Assembly: GCA_934085675.1 (NCBI GenBank)
Contig: CAKOHH010000002.1
Coordinates: 1-64,000, forward strand
Length of the DNA stretch: 64,000 nucleotides
Origin: an uncultured Bacilli bacterium
Lineage (GTDB): Bacteria; Bacillota_I; Bacilli_A; RF39; UBA660
Reading direction: 5' to 3'
Shown: piece after piece, positions 16,586 to 25,956 of the stretch
Position numbering within the stretch: the first letter of the stretch is position 1
How the letters are laid out: each line of letters begins with the position of its first letter
Notes under the pieces: model-generated
What the model was told of the DNA's origin: nothing
Seen by the model: only the letters and a program-made list of their open reading frames with translations
Database searches by the model: none
Made by a program: the position numbers and the translations under genes

Positions 16586-17278
16586 ATGGAAGAGTTAAAT
16601 TTAAAAGATATGTGGGATTACTATGTTAGTAAAGTTTTTATTATTATTTTTTCGGTGTTATTTTGTGTGGTAGCCGTTCTTTTTTATAGTGTTTTTATTG
16701 AAAAACCAATGTATAGTTCTTATACTACGATTGTTTTAGTTGGAAATAGTCAGACGGAATCTCAAACGGGGATTACCCAAAGTGATGTAACATTAAATCA
16801 AAAGTTAGTGTCTACTTACCAAGAAATTATTAAAAGTAGAAGAATTTTAAGCCAAGTTATTGATAATTTAAAACTTGATATATCTAGTAGTACTTTAGCA
16901 GGAAATGTTTCAGTTACAAGTGAAAAAGATACAGAGCTTATTCGTATTACTGTAAATAATGGAGATGCTACCTTAGCACGTGATATTGCAAACGAAATTG
17001 CTAATGTTTTCAATAAGGAAATTGTCGAAATTTATAACATTAAAAATGTAAATGTTATTGATGAAGCAGAAGTACCAGCTAGTCCATCTAATATGAGTAT
17101 TATCAAAAAAATGTTTTTAGCAGCTATTGTTGGATTTGTTTTATCTTGTATGGTGATTTTTGTTTTCTTCTACTTTGATACAACCGTTAAGAGTTTGGAA
17201 GAATTAGAGGAAAAATTAGGATTGCCTGTTTTAGGAGGAATTCCTTATAATTCTCATTATGAAAAGGAGGTAAAATAA
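16586..17278 (+). CDS. Capsular polysaccharide chain-length/kinase activator protein (Wzz, CpsC/CapA type)
   Basis: The 230-residue protein has two membrane segments (residues 18-40 and about 170-193) with an extracytoplasmic domain between, the Wzz plan. The second segment is preceded by the conserved proline-rich signature VPASPSNMSIIKK and followed by a short cytoplasmic tail (SLEELEEKLGLPVLGGIPY), which in CpsC/CapA activates the partner tyrosine kinase. ATG 16586 is chosen for AGAGG 8-9 bases upstream. Its stop shares a base with the kinase start. It would control polymer length, but no polymerase or glycosyltransferase cluster follows here. Confidence 0.85.
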   Translation: MEELNLKDMWDYYVSKVFIIIFSVLFCVVAVLFYSVFIEKPMYSSYTTIVLVGNSQTESQTGITQSDVTLNQKLVSTYQEIIKSRRILSQVIDNLKLDISSSTLAGNVSVTSEKDTELIRITVNNGDATLARDIANEIANVFNKEIVEIYNIKNVNVIDEAEVPASPSNMSIIKKMFLAAIVGFVLSCMVIFVFFYFDTTVKSLEELEEKLGLPVLGGIPYNSHYEKEVK

Positions 17279-17946
17279 TGAAAAATGCCGAACTTATTGT
17301 TGCTCATAAACCAAAATCTAGTATTGCTGAGGCAATTAAAACCATTCGAACTAATTTACAATTTTCTGCCGTTAATGGGGATGTTAAAAGTATTTTGGTT
17401 ACCAGTTCTATGCCAGGTGAAGGAAAAAGCTTTGTAGCCTCTAATTTAGCAGTTGCTTTTGCTCAAGCAGGTAGTAAAGTTTTAATTGTTGATTGTGATA
17501 TGCGAAGAGGAAGACTACATGAAATTTTTAAAGTCAATAATGATAAGGGCTTATCTTTGCTTTTAATTGATGAAATTAATGAAAAATCTACTAAATATTT
17601 TAAAAAAACAGAAGTACCTAATTTATTCGTGTTGCCAAGAGGAATTGTTCCTCCTAATCCAAGCGAGATTTTATCTTCTGATAAAAATAAAAAACTTACT
17701 GAAGTTTTAGAAAAAAAATTTGATATTGTTATTTATGATGGAGTACCTGCTTCTGGCCTTGCTGATGCGATTATTATGGCTGATTTAGTTGATAAAATTG
17801 TCATTGTTTCTGCTTACAAGCAAACAAAAATGGAACAACTTCAAAATACCAAAAAAGCTTTAGAAAAATTCCAAGATAAGATTGCCGGAGTTGTTTTAAA
17901 TAAATTACCGGAAAAGAAAAATCATTATTATTCCTATTACAATTAG
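17278..17946 (+). CDS. BY-type tyrosine kinase (CpsD/CapB type)
   Basis: A 222-residue bacterial tyrosine kinase: Walker A SSMPGEGKSFVASNLA near residues 42-57, Walker A' VLIVDCDMRRGRLH near 74-87, Walker B FDIVIYDGVP near 146-155, and a C-terminal tyrosine cluster HYYSYYN that would be autophosphorylated. It is the separate cytoplasmic half of the Firmicutes two-protein kinase, activated by the gene before it. EAIKTIRTNLQFS is the usual oligomer helix. The phosphatase gene follows after 7 bases. Confidence 0.9.
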   Translation: MKNAELIVAHKPKSSIAEAIKTIRTNLQFSAVNGDVKSILVTSSMPGEGKSFVASNLAVAFAQAGSKVLIVDCDMRRGRLHEIFKVNNDKGLSLLLIDEINEKSTKYFKKTEVPNLFVLPRGIVPPNPSEILSSDKNKKLTEVLEKKFDIVIYDGVPASGLADAIIMADLVDKIVIVSAYKQTKMEQLQNTKKALEKFQDKIAGVVLNKLPEKKNHYYSYYN

Positions 17947-17953
17947 GTGATGT

Positions 17954-18718
17954 ATGATTGATATTCATGCTCATATTTTGCCATCTATTGATGATGGTGC
18001 AAGAAGTGAAATAGAAAGTTTACATCTTTTAAAACAAGCCAAAGATAGTGGCGTAACCGCTATTATTTTAACTCCTCATTATATTGTGGGAAGTAAATAT
18101 AATTTGAATAATGAAAAAAAAGAAGCCTTACTTACAAAGTTAAAAAATAAGGCTAAACAATTAAATATAGAACTTTATATAGGAAACGAAATTTATTTTG
18201 ATAAGGATATCATAAAATTTATCAAAAAAGGGGAAATGGCTTCTTTAAATCATTCCAAATATTTATTATTTGAATTACCTATGCATCAAAAAGTCAGTAA
18301 TTTATTTGATGTTATCTTTGATTTGAAAGTTAAGGGCTATTTTCCTATTTTGGCTCATCCTGAAAGATATGAATTTTTACAGAAAAATCCTATGTTAGCC
18401 GAAAAACTTTTGGAGGCTGGTGTTTATTTTCAAAGTAATATTGGTTCTTTAACAGGAACCTATGGTAAAGAAGCTAAGAAAACTCTGAAACTGTTTTTAA
18501 AACATCATATGATTTCTTTTATGGCTTCAGATATTCATCATGAAGAAAATAATTTTTATTTTAATTTACCAAGTCTTTACGTCGAACTCCAAAAATGGTT
18601 AGATGACCAATATCTTCAAGAAATATTTAACGAAAATGCAAAAAATATTATAAAAAATAAATCTTTAGAACAACCTATGTTTACACCTTTAAAAAAAGGG
18701 CTATTTGGTGTTAAGTAA
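17954..18718 (+). CDS. PHP-family protein tyrosine phosphatase (CpsB/CapC type)
   Basis: A manganese-dependent phosphatase that reverses BY-kinase autophosphorylation. The 254-residue product has the PHP metal motifs MIDIHAHILPSIDDG at the start, TPHY near residue 47, GNEIYFD near residue 77, AHPERYEFL near residue 136 and ASDIHH near residue 195. Length and order fit CpsB. It closes a three-gene regulatory unit. There is no polysaccharide synthesis gene in the following sequence; the nusA operon starts about 100 bases later. Confidence 0.9.
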   Translation: MIDIHAHILPSIDDGARSEIESLHLLKQAKDSGVTAIILTPHYIVGSKYNLNNEKKEALLTKLKNKAKQLNIELYIGNEIYFDKDIIKFIKKGEMASLNHSKYLLFELPMHQKVSNLFDVIFDLKVKGYFPILAHPERYEFLQKNPMLAEKLLEAGVYFQSNIGSLTGTYGKEAKKTLKLFLKHHMISFMASDIHHEENNFYFNLPSLYVELQKWLDDQYLQEIFNENAKNIIKNKSLEQPMFTPLKKGLFGVK

Positions 18719-18733
18719 GAAATAAAAAAGTGT

Positions 18734-18762
18734 TTTACAAATAAAAAAACTAATGTTATAAT
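18734..18762 (+). promoter_or_regulatory. Promoter for the rimP-nusA-infB operon
   Basis: TTTACA (18734-18739), 17-nt spacer, and TATAAT (18757-18762) with a TGn extension. Confidence 0.75.
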
Positions 18763-18776
18763 ACAAATATCAGATT

Positions 18777-18803
18777 AAGTGGGCAGAAATTCCCACTTTT
18801 CTT
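18777..18803 (+). promoter_or_regulatory. Leader hairpin (attenuator-like) before rimP
   Basis: AAGTGGG (18777-18783) pairs with CCCACTT (18792-18798) and is followed by TTTTCTT, about 20 bases before the rimP start. A terminator-like hairpin at this place is often seen before rimP in Firmicutes and may let NusA/antitermination tune the operon. Confidence 0.6.
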
Positions 18804-18823
18804 ATTGGAAAGGGTGAAATTCA

Positions 18824-19078
18824 TTGATTGAAAAAATAAAAGATGCGATTAAAGAACCTTTACAAAAAATGAATATTATTGTTGATAATATTGAATATGT
18901 TAAAGATGGTAGTTATTATTTTTTAAATATAACTTTAGATCGTGTAAGTGGTTTGGATTTAGATACTGTGGTGGAAGCCACTAATATTATTAATCCAATA
19001 TTAGATGAATTAGATATCATTGAAGAATCATACATTCTAGATGTATCTAGTAAAGAAAGGAATGAAGAAAATGAATAG
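18824..19078 (+). CDS. rimP: Ribosome maturation factor RimP (short form)
   Basis: RimP assists 30S subunit assembly. This 84-residue version has the N-terminal domain segment (VEYVKDGSYYFLNITLDR) and the conserved LDTVVEATNIINPILDELDIIEESYILDVSS. It stops there, so it lacks the C-terminal SH3-like domain of ordinary 140-150-residue RimP. The start is TTG with AAAGGGTG upstream. It overlaps nusA by 8 bases. The position before nusA and the sequence agree. Confidence 0.82.
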   Translation: MIEKIKDAIKEPLQKMNIIVDNIEYVKDGSYYFLNITLDRVSGLDLDTVVEATNIINPILDELDIIEESYILDVSSKERNEENE

Positions 19079-20183
19079 TAAAGAATTTAAAAAAGCCTTA
19101 GACAATATCATTTTAGAAAAAGGTATTAGTAAAGATATTGTTTATGATGCCATGGAACTTGCTTTAGCAACTGCATACAAAAAAAACTTTGGTTCAAAGA
19201 CAAATGTTAAAGTGAAAATAGATCGTAATACTGGTGATATTCGTGTTTTCTCTTACTATGTTGTTGTTGATGATTATGATGATGGCGTTGATAGTGTCGA
19301 TGAAGAAGGTAATGTAGTACATATTCCACCAGAAATTAATCCGGATGCCCAAATTCTTTTAGAAGAAGCAAGAGAAATTGATCCTACGATTGAAATTGGT
19401 GAAACCATCGAAAAAGAAGTGACACCAAAAGACTTTGGACGTGTGGCAGCATCTACAGCCAAACAAGTGTTAACCCAAAAAATTAGAGAAGCTGAAAGAG
19501 AAAATATTATGGCTGAATTCCATGATAAACAAGGAGAAATGATGATGGGCCTTTTAGCTATGGAAGACCAAAAAAATTATTATGTTGACCTTGGTAAATC
19601 AAGAGGTATTATGGCTAAAAGTGAAATTATTCCTGGTGAAACTTTAAAAATGGGAACTAATGTTAGAGTTTACATTACTAAAGTAGAAGAAACGCCCAAA
19701 GGACCACTTATTTTATGCTCTAGAAAACATTATGGTTTTGTTAAACGTTTATTTGAAACAGAAATTCCAGAACTTGTTGATGGAACGATTGAACTATATT
19801 CTGTTATTAGAGAACCAGGTGTAAGAAGCAAAGTGGCTGTTTACTCAAATGATGAAAAAGTCGATCCTGTTGGTGCTTGTATTGGTGAAAGAGGTTCTCG
19901 TATTGCCAGTATTTTAAAAGAACTAAATGGCGAAAAAGTTGATTTAGTAAGATATTCAGATGATGCAGCAACCTTTATTGCTAATGCGTTAGCTCCTGCT
20001 AAAGATGTTACGGTAAATATTATTGACCCAGTAAAAAGAGAAGCTTTAGCCATTGTTAATGATGAAAATTTATCATTAGCAATTGGGCGTAAAGGAACTA
20101 ATATTAAACTAGCTAGTCGTCTTACAAAATATAAAATTGAAGTCAAGACATTAAGACAAATTAATGAAGAAGGAAATAAATAA
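19071..20183 (+). CDS. nusA: Transcription factor NusA
   Basis: NusA binds RNA polymerase and controls pausing, termination and antitermination. The 370-residue protein has the N-terminal polymerase-binding domain (residues 1-125), an S1 domain (about 135-200, containing VDLGKSRGIMAKSEIIPGE), and two KH domains (VGACIGERGSRI near 265 and LAIGRKGTNIKLASRLT near 335). I start at ATG 19071 because the conserved N-terminus begins there, within the rimP end. There is no C-terminal acidic repeat, as usual for Firmicutes. Confidence 0.95.
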   Translation: MNSKEFKKALDNIILEKGISKDIVYDAMELALATAYKKNFGSKTNVKVKIDRNTGDIRVFSYYVVVDDYDDGVDSVDEEGNVVHIPPEINPDAQILLEEAREIDPTIEIGETIEKEVTPKDFGRVAASTAKQVLTQKIREAERENIMAEFHDKQGEMMMGLLAMEDQKNYYVDLGKSRGIMAKSEIIPGETLKMGTNVRVYITKVEETPKGPLILCSRKHYGFVKRLFETEIPELVDGTIELYSVIREPGVRSKVAVYSNDEKVDPVGACIGERGSRIASILKELNGEKVDLVRYSDDAATFIANALAPAKDVTVNIIDPVKREALAIVNDENLSLAIGRKGTNIKLASRLTKYKIEVKTLRQINEEGNK

Positions 20184-21094
20184 TGGGAGTCAAAATTTTT
20201 TCTCATAAAAGTGATCCAGATGGCATTGGTTGTGTTCTTCTTTCCTTGTTATGCTTTAAAAACGTTTCTTACACTTTGTGTAAAAATAATTTAGAACTTG
20301 ACGAAAAAATAAGTGAATTTTTAGAACAAGAAGATGTAACGAGTTACGAACACGTTTACATCACTGATTTATGTCCATCTAAATCTCTTTTAGAAAAAAT
20401 GGCTTTTATAGATAAAGAACTTTTTCAGGTTTATGACCATCATTTAACTTCTTTAAAAGAAAAAGAAAAACCGTCGTTTGTTTATATTGGTGATGATGAA
20501 AAAGATTGTGCTATGAGTATTTTCTACCAAGAACTTATAAAAGATTTTCCAGTGTTAAAAGAAAATAAAACGTTAGAAGAATTAGTCTATTTAACACGTC
20601 TTCATGATACATGGGCATGGAAAAAAGAAAATAATCAAAAGGCTTTTTTACTTGAAACATTTCATCATTATTTAGGACCTATTGGTTATCTTTATTATTA
20701 CAAAGATAAATGCTTACAAAATTGTGGTTTAGAAAAAACAGAAGAAGAAAATTCTTGGCTTTTAGATATTACTAAAGAAGAAACCAAAAAAGTAAAAGAA
20801 TTACTTCAAAGAGTAGTGTTTGAAAAAGAAGAGAATATTAATTTTGCCAGTGTATACGGACCTTATTCTTTGCGTAATCTTCTTGCGGATGCTTTAAGAA
20901 AAGATTATCCTGATTGTGATGCTCTAGCCTTATTTGCACCAGATAATGGTACCATATCCTTTAGAAGTTTAAAAAATATTGATGTGTTACCTTTTGCTGA
21001 AAAGTATCATGGTGGTGGTCATCCTAAGGCAGCTGGTTGTTCTCTTACCAAAGAAAATGAAATTATATTAAGAAAAAAATTAATGAAAGATTAA
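20183..21094 (+). CDS. DHH-family phosphoesterase
   Basis: The 303-residue protein has the DHH metal motifs FSHKSDPDGIG near residue 5, YITDLC near residue 54, and VYDHHLTS near residue 84, and a DHHA1 domain closing with YHGGGHPKAAG near residue 280. This is the plan of oligoribonucleases and cyclic-dinucleotide or pApA phosphodiesterases. It is smaller and more divergent than the NrnA copy at 34.9 kb. It is inserted in the nusA operon (1-base overlap with nusA, then rnpM), where such a gene is not standard. Confidence 0.75.
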   Translation: MGVKIFSHKSDPDGIGCVLLSLLCFKNVSYTLCKNNLELDEKISEFLEQEDVTSYEHVYITDLCPSKSLLEKMAFIDKELFQVYDHHLTSLKEKEKPSFVYIGDDEKDCAMSIFYQELIKDFPVLKENKTLEELVYLTRLHDTWAWKKENNQKAFLLETFHHYLGPIGYLYYYKDKCLQNCGLEKTEEENSWLLDITKEETKKVKELLQRVVFEKEENINFASVYGPYSLRNLLADALRKDYPDCDALALFAPDNGTISFRSLKNIDVLPFAEKYHGGGHPKAAGCSLTKENEIILRKKLMKD

Positions 21095-21105
21095 GGGAGG
21101 TTTTT

Positions 21106-21366
21106 ATGAAACAGAAAAAAATTCCAATGCGTACCTGTGTTGTGACCAGAGAAAAGTATCCTAAAAAAGAATTAATTAGGGTTGTAAGAACTCCAGAAGG
21201 AGAAATTGAAATTGATACTTCTGGTAAGAAAAATGGCAAAGGTGCTTATTTGAAATTATCTAAAGAAGTGATAGAAAAGGCTCGCTTAAACAAAGCTTTA
21301 AATCGAGCTTTAGAAGTGGATATACCTGAAGAAATTTACGAAAAATTGGAAGGTCTTCTAAAATAA
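21106..21366 (+). CDS. rnpM: YlxR/RnpM RNA-binding protein
   Basis: The 86-residue protein shows the YlxR signature PMRTCVVTREKYPKKELIRVV and GKGAYLKLSKEVIEKA. The family is known to bind RNase P RNA in Bacillus and modulate its activity. Place between nusA and infB is typical. GGGAGG lies 6 bases before the ATG; the stop overlaps the next start by 1 base. Confidence 0.9.
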   Translation: MKQKKIPMRTCVVTREKYPKKELIRVVRTPEGEIEIDTSGKKNGKGAYLKLSKEVIEKARLNKALNRALEVDIPEEIYEKLEGLLK

Positions 21367-21920
21367 TGCCTGGCAAAAGAGAAAATGTCATTGATTATGA
21401 AACATATTTCATGTTAATGGCTTTACTTGTTAAAGAAAGAAGTAAAGATCCAAAAACCCAAGTTGGGGCTGTCATTGTTAAAAATAATCGTCTTTTATCA
21501 ACCGGTTATAACGGAACAACAAAAGGACTTAGCGATGATGAAATGCCTTGGAATTCTTTAGGGGAAGAAAACGGAGATTTATTTCAAATAAAAAATTCTT
21601 TTGTAATTCATGCGGAAGCGAATGCTCTTGATTTAGTTAGGCAAGACTTAACTGGTGCTTCCATTTATGTTACCCTTTTTCCATGTCATGAATGTGCTAA
21701 AAGAATATGTAATGCAGGTATATCAGATGTTTATTATTTAGAAGATTATAAACATGAGGATTTAATGGCTTTATCGAAGAAAATCCTCACATTAGGTGGA
21801 GTTAAAATCCATAAAATTACACCGATAAGTAAGCTTATGGCTGGTTTAACTTCCATGGAAGAATCTTTAAAACAAAGTGTAGAAAGAGAAAAAAGTTTAC
21901 AAAAAATACGAGGAAAATAG
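21366..21920 (+). CDS. dCMP deaminase-family protein (ComEB-like)
   Basis: A 184-residue zinc deaminase: HAEANALDL near residue 77 gives the first zinc ligand and catalytic Glu, and PCHECAKRI near residue 102 gives the two cysteines. [12 protein letters not shown] and [13 protein letters not shown] match deoxycytidylate deaminases, which make dUMP for dTMP synthesis. It sits between rnpM and infB, where Bacillus has the L7Ae-like ylxQ, so it is a displaced gene in this operon. Single-base overlap with rnpM. Confidence 0.85.
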   Translation: MPGKRENVIDYETYFMLMALLVKERSKDPKTQVGAVIVKNNRLLSTGYNGTTKGLSDDEMPWNSLGEENGDLFQIKNSFVIHAEANALDLVRQDLTGASIYVTLFPCHECAKRICNAGISDVYYLEDYKHEDLMALSKKILTLGGVKIHKITPISKLMAGLTSMEESLKQSVEREKSLQKIRGK

Positions 21921-21936
21921 AAAGGATGTGTATCTT

Positions 21937-24045
21937 ATGACAGTAAAAGAATATGCAGAAAGTGTTAACTTAACCGTTGCAGAAGTGTTAAAAAAATGTG
22001 AAACTTTAGGAATTGATGTGAAAAGTCCAAGTGATGATTTATCTGATGATGATGTTATTAATTTAGACTTTGCTACTAACTTAATTAGTTCAGATAGTGA
22101 ATCAACTTACGAAGATGAGGATAGTATGGATGAAGTCGTCGAAGATTTAGTGGCTTCAACAAATGTTCATACGATGAATCCAGGGGTTAAAAAGCAAAAA
22201 CTAAAAAAACGTAGTGAAATAGAACAAAGTAAATCAGAATACATGAATAAACGTAAAGAAATGTATAAACATAAAGAAAAATTAATGACCAACAAAGTTG
22301 ATGAAGATATTATTCTTTATAAAAATAATATGAGTGTAGCCGATTTAGCTGAAAGTTTAGGCGTAAGTGGTACGGATATTATCAAAAAATTAATGAGTCT
22401 TGGCATTATGGCTGGTCTAAACCAAGCGATTTCTTTTGAACAAGCAGAATTAATTTCATTAGATTATGGTAAAACACTTAAAAAAGAAGAAACCCAAGAT
22501 GTCACAAATTTTGAAGAATATGAAGTAAATGACAAAGAAGAAGATTTAGTTTTGCGTCCGGCTGTTGTAACTATTATGGGACATGTTGACCATGGTAAAA
22601 CAACACTTTTAGATTATATTCGTCATAGTAAAGTGGTTGAAGGAGAATTTGGTGGTATCACACAACATATTGGAGCTTATCAAATTGAACATAACGGCCA
22701 AAAGATAACCTTTATTGATACTCCAGGCCATGCAGCTTTTACCGAGATGAGAGCAAGAGGAGCCAGTGTCACAGATATCGTTATTATCATTGTGGCTGCA
22801 GATGATGGTGTCATGCCTCAAACAAAAGAGGCCATTGATCATGCGAAAAGTGCTGGTGTTCCAATTATTGTTGCTATTAACAAAATTGATAAACCAAACA
22901 TCAATATTGAAAGAGTTATGCAAGAAATGAGTGAAGCAGGAATCACACCTGAATCTTGGGGTGGCGATGTACCTTTTGTAAATATTTCTGCCCAAACGGG
23001 TGAAGGTGTTGATTTACTTTTAGAAACCATTCAAATTATTAGTGAAGTAAATGGTTATAAAGCCAATCCATTTCGTTATGCCATGGGAACAGTTATTGAA
23101 TCGAAAGTAGATAAAAATATTGGGGGAGTTGCTTCATTACTTATTCAAAACGGAACTTTACGTTTAGGAGACCCAGTTGTTGTTGGTGCTTACTTTGGTC
23201 GTGTTAGAACTATGAAAAATGACCGTGGTGAAGCTATCGTGGAAGCCGGACCTTCTACGCCAGTAGAAATTACAGGTTTATCAGAATCGCCTTGTGCTGG
23301 TGATAAATTCATGGCTTTTGAAACAGAAAGCGAAGCCAAAAGTGTGGCTGAAAAACGTTTAGTTGCTTTAAAAGAAGCAAAAAATAAAAAAGAAGTTGTT
23401 TCTTTAGATGATTTATTTGCCAAGATTAAATCAGGTCAAAAAGAAATTAATGTTGTTTTAAAAGCAGATGTTCGTGGTAGTGAAGAAGCCGTTAAATCTT
23501 CCTTAGAAAAAATTGATGTAGAAGGCGTTCGTGTCAAGGTTATTCGTAGTGGTATTGGTACTATTACCGAAAGTGATGTGGTCCTTGCAAATGCTTCTAA
23601 TGCAATTATTATAGGTTTTAATGTTGTACCTTCTAATATTACAAAAGAAGTTGCCAAAGAATACAATGTCGATATTCGTTTATATACGATTATTTATAAA
23701 GCCATTGAAGAAATGGAACTTGCTATGAAAGGTATGTTAGAGCCACAATTTGAAGAACATATCTTAGGTAGTCTAGAAATTCGTAAAATCTTTTCTTTCT
23801 CAAAAGTTGGCAAAATTGCAGGTTGTTATGTAACTGATGGTCTTGTAAAATCAGGGGCGAATGCTCGTGTTATTCGTGATGGTGTTATTATTTATGATGG
23901 TAAAATTGCTTCTATTCAAAGAGAAAAAGATCAAGTAAAGGAAGTTAAAAAAGGTTTCGAATGTGGTATTACTCTTGAAAATTATAGTGATATTAAAGAA
24001 AGAGATACCATCGAAGTTTATGAAATGGTGGAAATTAAAAGATGA
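21937..24045 (+). CDS. infB: Translation initiation factor IF-2
   Basis: IF-2 is the GTPase that places initiator tRNA on the 30S subunit. The 702-residue protein has an IF2-N fold ([20 protein letters not shown]), a second IF2-N copy ([21 protein letters not shown]), the G1 loop [15 protein letters not shown] near residue 215, G3 DTPGHAAF, G4 NKIDKPN, and the domains that end in [11 protein letters not shown]. The variable N-terminal linker is short. ATG 21937 is chosen over GTG 21928 for spacing to AAAGGATG. It overlaps rbfA by 4 bases. Confidence 0.96.
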   Translation: MTVKEYAESVNLTVAEVLKKCETLGIDVKSPSDDLSDDDVINLDFATNLISSDSESTYEDEDSMDEVVEDLVASTNVHTMNPGVKKQKLKKRSEIEQSKSEYMNKRKEMYKHKEKLMTNKVDEDIILYKNNMSVADLAESLGVSGTDIIKKLMSLGIMAGLNQAISFEQAELISLDYGKTLKKEETQDVTNFEEYEVNDKEEDLVLRPAVVTIMGHVDHGKTTLLDYIRHSKVVEGEFGGITQHIGAYQIEHNGQKITFIDTPGHAAFTEMRARGASVTDIVIIIVAADDGVMPQTKEAIDHAKSAGVPIIVAINKIDKPNINIERVMQEMSEAGITPESWGGDVPFVNISAQTGEGVDLLLETIQIISEVNGYKANPFRYAMGTVIESKVDKNIGGVASLLIQNGTLRLGDPVVVGAYFGRVRTMKNDRGEAIVEAGPSTPVEITGLSESPCAGDKFMAFETESEAKSVAEKRLVALKEAKNKKEVVSLDDLFAKIKSGQKEINVVLKADVRGSEEAVKSSLEKIDVEGVRVKVIRSGIGTITESDVVLANASNAIIIGFNVVPSNITKEVAKEYNVDIRLYTIIYKAIEEMELAMKGMLEPQFEEHILGSLEIRKIFSFSKVGKIAGCYVTDGLVKSGANARVIRDGVIIYDGKIASIQREKDQVKEVKKGFECGITLENYSDIKERDTIEVYEMVEIKR

Positions 24046-24389
24046 GTGTAAAAATTAAAAGAATTGAAAGTGAACTTGTTAAAACAATATCAGAAACACT
24101 TTTATTAGAATCAAATGATGAATTTTTAAAAACTGTTACCATCACAGCCGCTGAAGTAGCAAGTGATTTATCTTATGCGAAAGTATATTTTACCAGTTTA
24201 GATAATCGTGATAAAACTTTAGTTGTTAAAGATATGAATGAAGCCAGTGATATGATAAGAAAATTTATTGCGCAAAAGATGAATCTTCGTCAAACTCCTA
24301 AATTAAATTTTGTCTATGATGATTCTGTTTCTTACGGAAATAAAATAGAACATATTATTGCTGAAATTCACAAGAAAGATAAAAATTAG
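24042..24389 (+). CDS. rbfA: Ribosome-binding factor A
   Basis: RbfA is a cold-shock type 30S assembly factor that binds 16S rRNA. The 115-residue protein has the KH-like fold wording ([62 protein letters not shown], split by short loops). ATGA overlap with infB and the terminator directly behind mark it as the last gene of the operon. Confidence 0.93.
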   Translation: MSVKIKRIESELVKTISETLLLESNDEFLKTVTITAAEVASDLSYAKVYFTSLDNRDKTLVVKDMNEASDMIRKFIAQKMNLRQTPKLNFVYDDSVSYGNKIEHIIAEIHKKDKN

Positions 24390-24409
24390 TCGCAAGGCTA
24401 ATTTTTTTT
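24382..24409 (+). terminator. Terminator of the nusA-infB-rbfA operon
   Basis: AAAATTAG (24382-24389) pairs with CTAATTTT (24398-24405), followed by more T. It separates the operon from the G-run promoter 8 bases later. Confidence 0.8.
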
Positions 24410-24416
24410 AAAACTA

Positions 24417-24449
24417 TTGACACTCGGGGGGGGGGGTATCTGTTATAAT
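24417..24449 (+). promoter_or_regulatory. Poly-G promoter 1 (11 G in the spacer)
   Basis: TTGACA (24417-24422) and TGT-TATAAT (-10 at 24444-24449) are separated by 21 bases that contain a run of 11 G (24426-24436). The -35 and -10 boxes are perfect. Spacing changes by one base for each G gained or lost, and 17 bases would need 7 G. It drives the surface protein gene that starts at 24479. Confidence 0.8.
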
Positions 24450-24478
24450 CATCATAGGGAAACTATGGTGATTTTTTT

Positions 24479-25829
24479 ATGTCTTTGAAAAAGTTTAAAC
24501 AAATAAATTATAAGAGGGTACTCATTTTTTTACTCATTTTTTTATCAGGTCTAATAGCGGGATATCTAATTTTATCCCCAAGCTATGCTTTATATGAAGA
24601 AAAGAAAGATTTTGATGTCATAAATGGAACAGTAGAAGATCCAGGAGATATCTATTTTGCTTATTATATAGATGGCGTTATATCAAGAAATATGCCTCTT
24701 CAAAATACAGGTTACACTTTAGATGAAACAAAATCAAACTGTAATAATGGTGTTGTTCCAACTTGGGATAATGCTGGTTGGAAATTCATTGGTGATTATC
24801 ATAATTATAGTGCGGCCACAAATACTAGAACCAAATGCACTTTGTATTTTAATAAAACAGCTAAAACAGTAAAAACAGCCTTAGGAAATATTGAAGTTAA
24901 CATATATACTCCAGATTTTACAAAGTCAGCCTGTGATGATGAATCATGTGAATCACGCGAAAAGGGAATTTATGAAACAACAGATACAGATGGCAACCCT
25001 ACCTATTATTATCGAGGTTCGGTGGAAAATAATTATGTGAAATTTGCAGGCTTTTATTGGCGAATCGTAAGAATAAATAGCAATGGTTCAATTAGAATGA
25101 TTTATGATGGTACGAGTGCTCACGTAAATGGTGAATCTTCAACAGATAAGTATTATGCTAAAGTTTCTTTTAATCCAAATTGTGATAACAATATGTATGT
25201 ATGTAGGTTATATGTATACTAATGGAGACGCGCATGGTACAGGAACATCATCTATCATTAAAATAAATGCGGATAAATTTTATACGGATAAACTTATTGG
25301 CTATGCATCAAAATTAGATACGAATGCTGGTTTCTGTGGTGATCGTAGCACATATAATACTCATGCAAATGTTGGAATAAGCAACACAATTACTTACTAT
25401 AAGGCAAATACAAGATTTAATCGAGGTACGCCAACTTTAACTTGTGAGAATAATAATGACTATTATACTAGTACTACTTCTGCTAGTGGTAATAAAAGAT
25501 TAACCTATTCAATAGGTTTAATAAGTCTGGATGAGGCAGTTTTTGCTGGTTATGCAGCCTCTTATTATGATAGATTATTTGAGCCTCCAAAAAATGCAAA
25601 TGGGTATTTATCATTGTCAATTGGTTATTGGACCATGACTCCATCAATGTATGCACACTTATTTGGTTTTCCTCAGGCTTTTGCTTTAAACTATGATATA
25701 GGTCAGGTTGCAGGTGAAACTTATGTGGATTCTGGTATATCATCTGGTCTGCGCCCAGTTATTAATCTGAAGTCTAATGTCATTATTACAGGAACAGGCA
25801 CTATGACAGATCCTTATATTGTTAATTGA
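24479..25829 (+). pseudogene. Surface protein of the 24-31 kb family, frame-shifted by a GTAT duplication
   Basis: The first 240 codons (24479 to about 25200) match the paralogues at 26.3, 27.9 and 58.6 kb: a signal anchor (residues 13-35), SYALYEEKKDFDVINGTVED, then the Cys-containing domain. Near 25190 the paralogues have one ATGTATGTAGG-type sequence where this gene has an extra GTAT, so the frame shifts and a stop follows at 25222. Reading continues in another frame to 25829 and restores the family C-terminus (YWTMTPS ... GLRPVINLKSN). It could be an off-switched gene rather than a dead one, as a tetranucleotide slip can revert. The C-terminal lectin-like block is the most divergent in the family. 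Confidence 0.7.
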
Positions 25830-25844
25830 TGTCAAATAAATGTC

Positions 25845-25872
25845 AAGATTGCAAGAAATTGCAATCTTTTTT
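25845..25872 (+). terminator. Terminator after surface gene 1
   Basis: AAGATTGCAA (25845-25854) pairs perfectly with TTGCAATCTT (25859-25868) around a GAAA tetraloop, followed by T. The same element ends each cassette. Confidence 0.85.
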
Positions 25873-25956
25873 CATTAAAAAAGGAAATCAAGGATTTTTT
25901 TTGAATATATAAGTAGAAGGTAATTTATTTATCTTCTTAGGAAGTAGGCAAAAAGC

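Noticed and set aside
25128..25829. Separate gene for the second half of surface copy 1
   Set aside because: Aligns with the C-terminal half of the paralogues and has no signal anchor or own ribosome site; it is the continuation after a frameshift.
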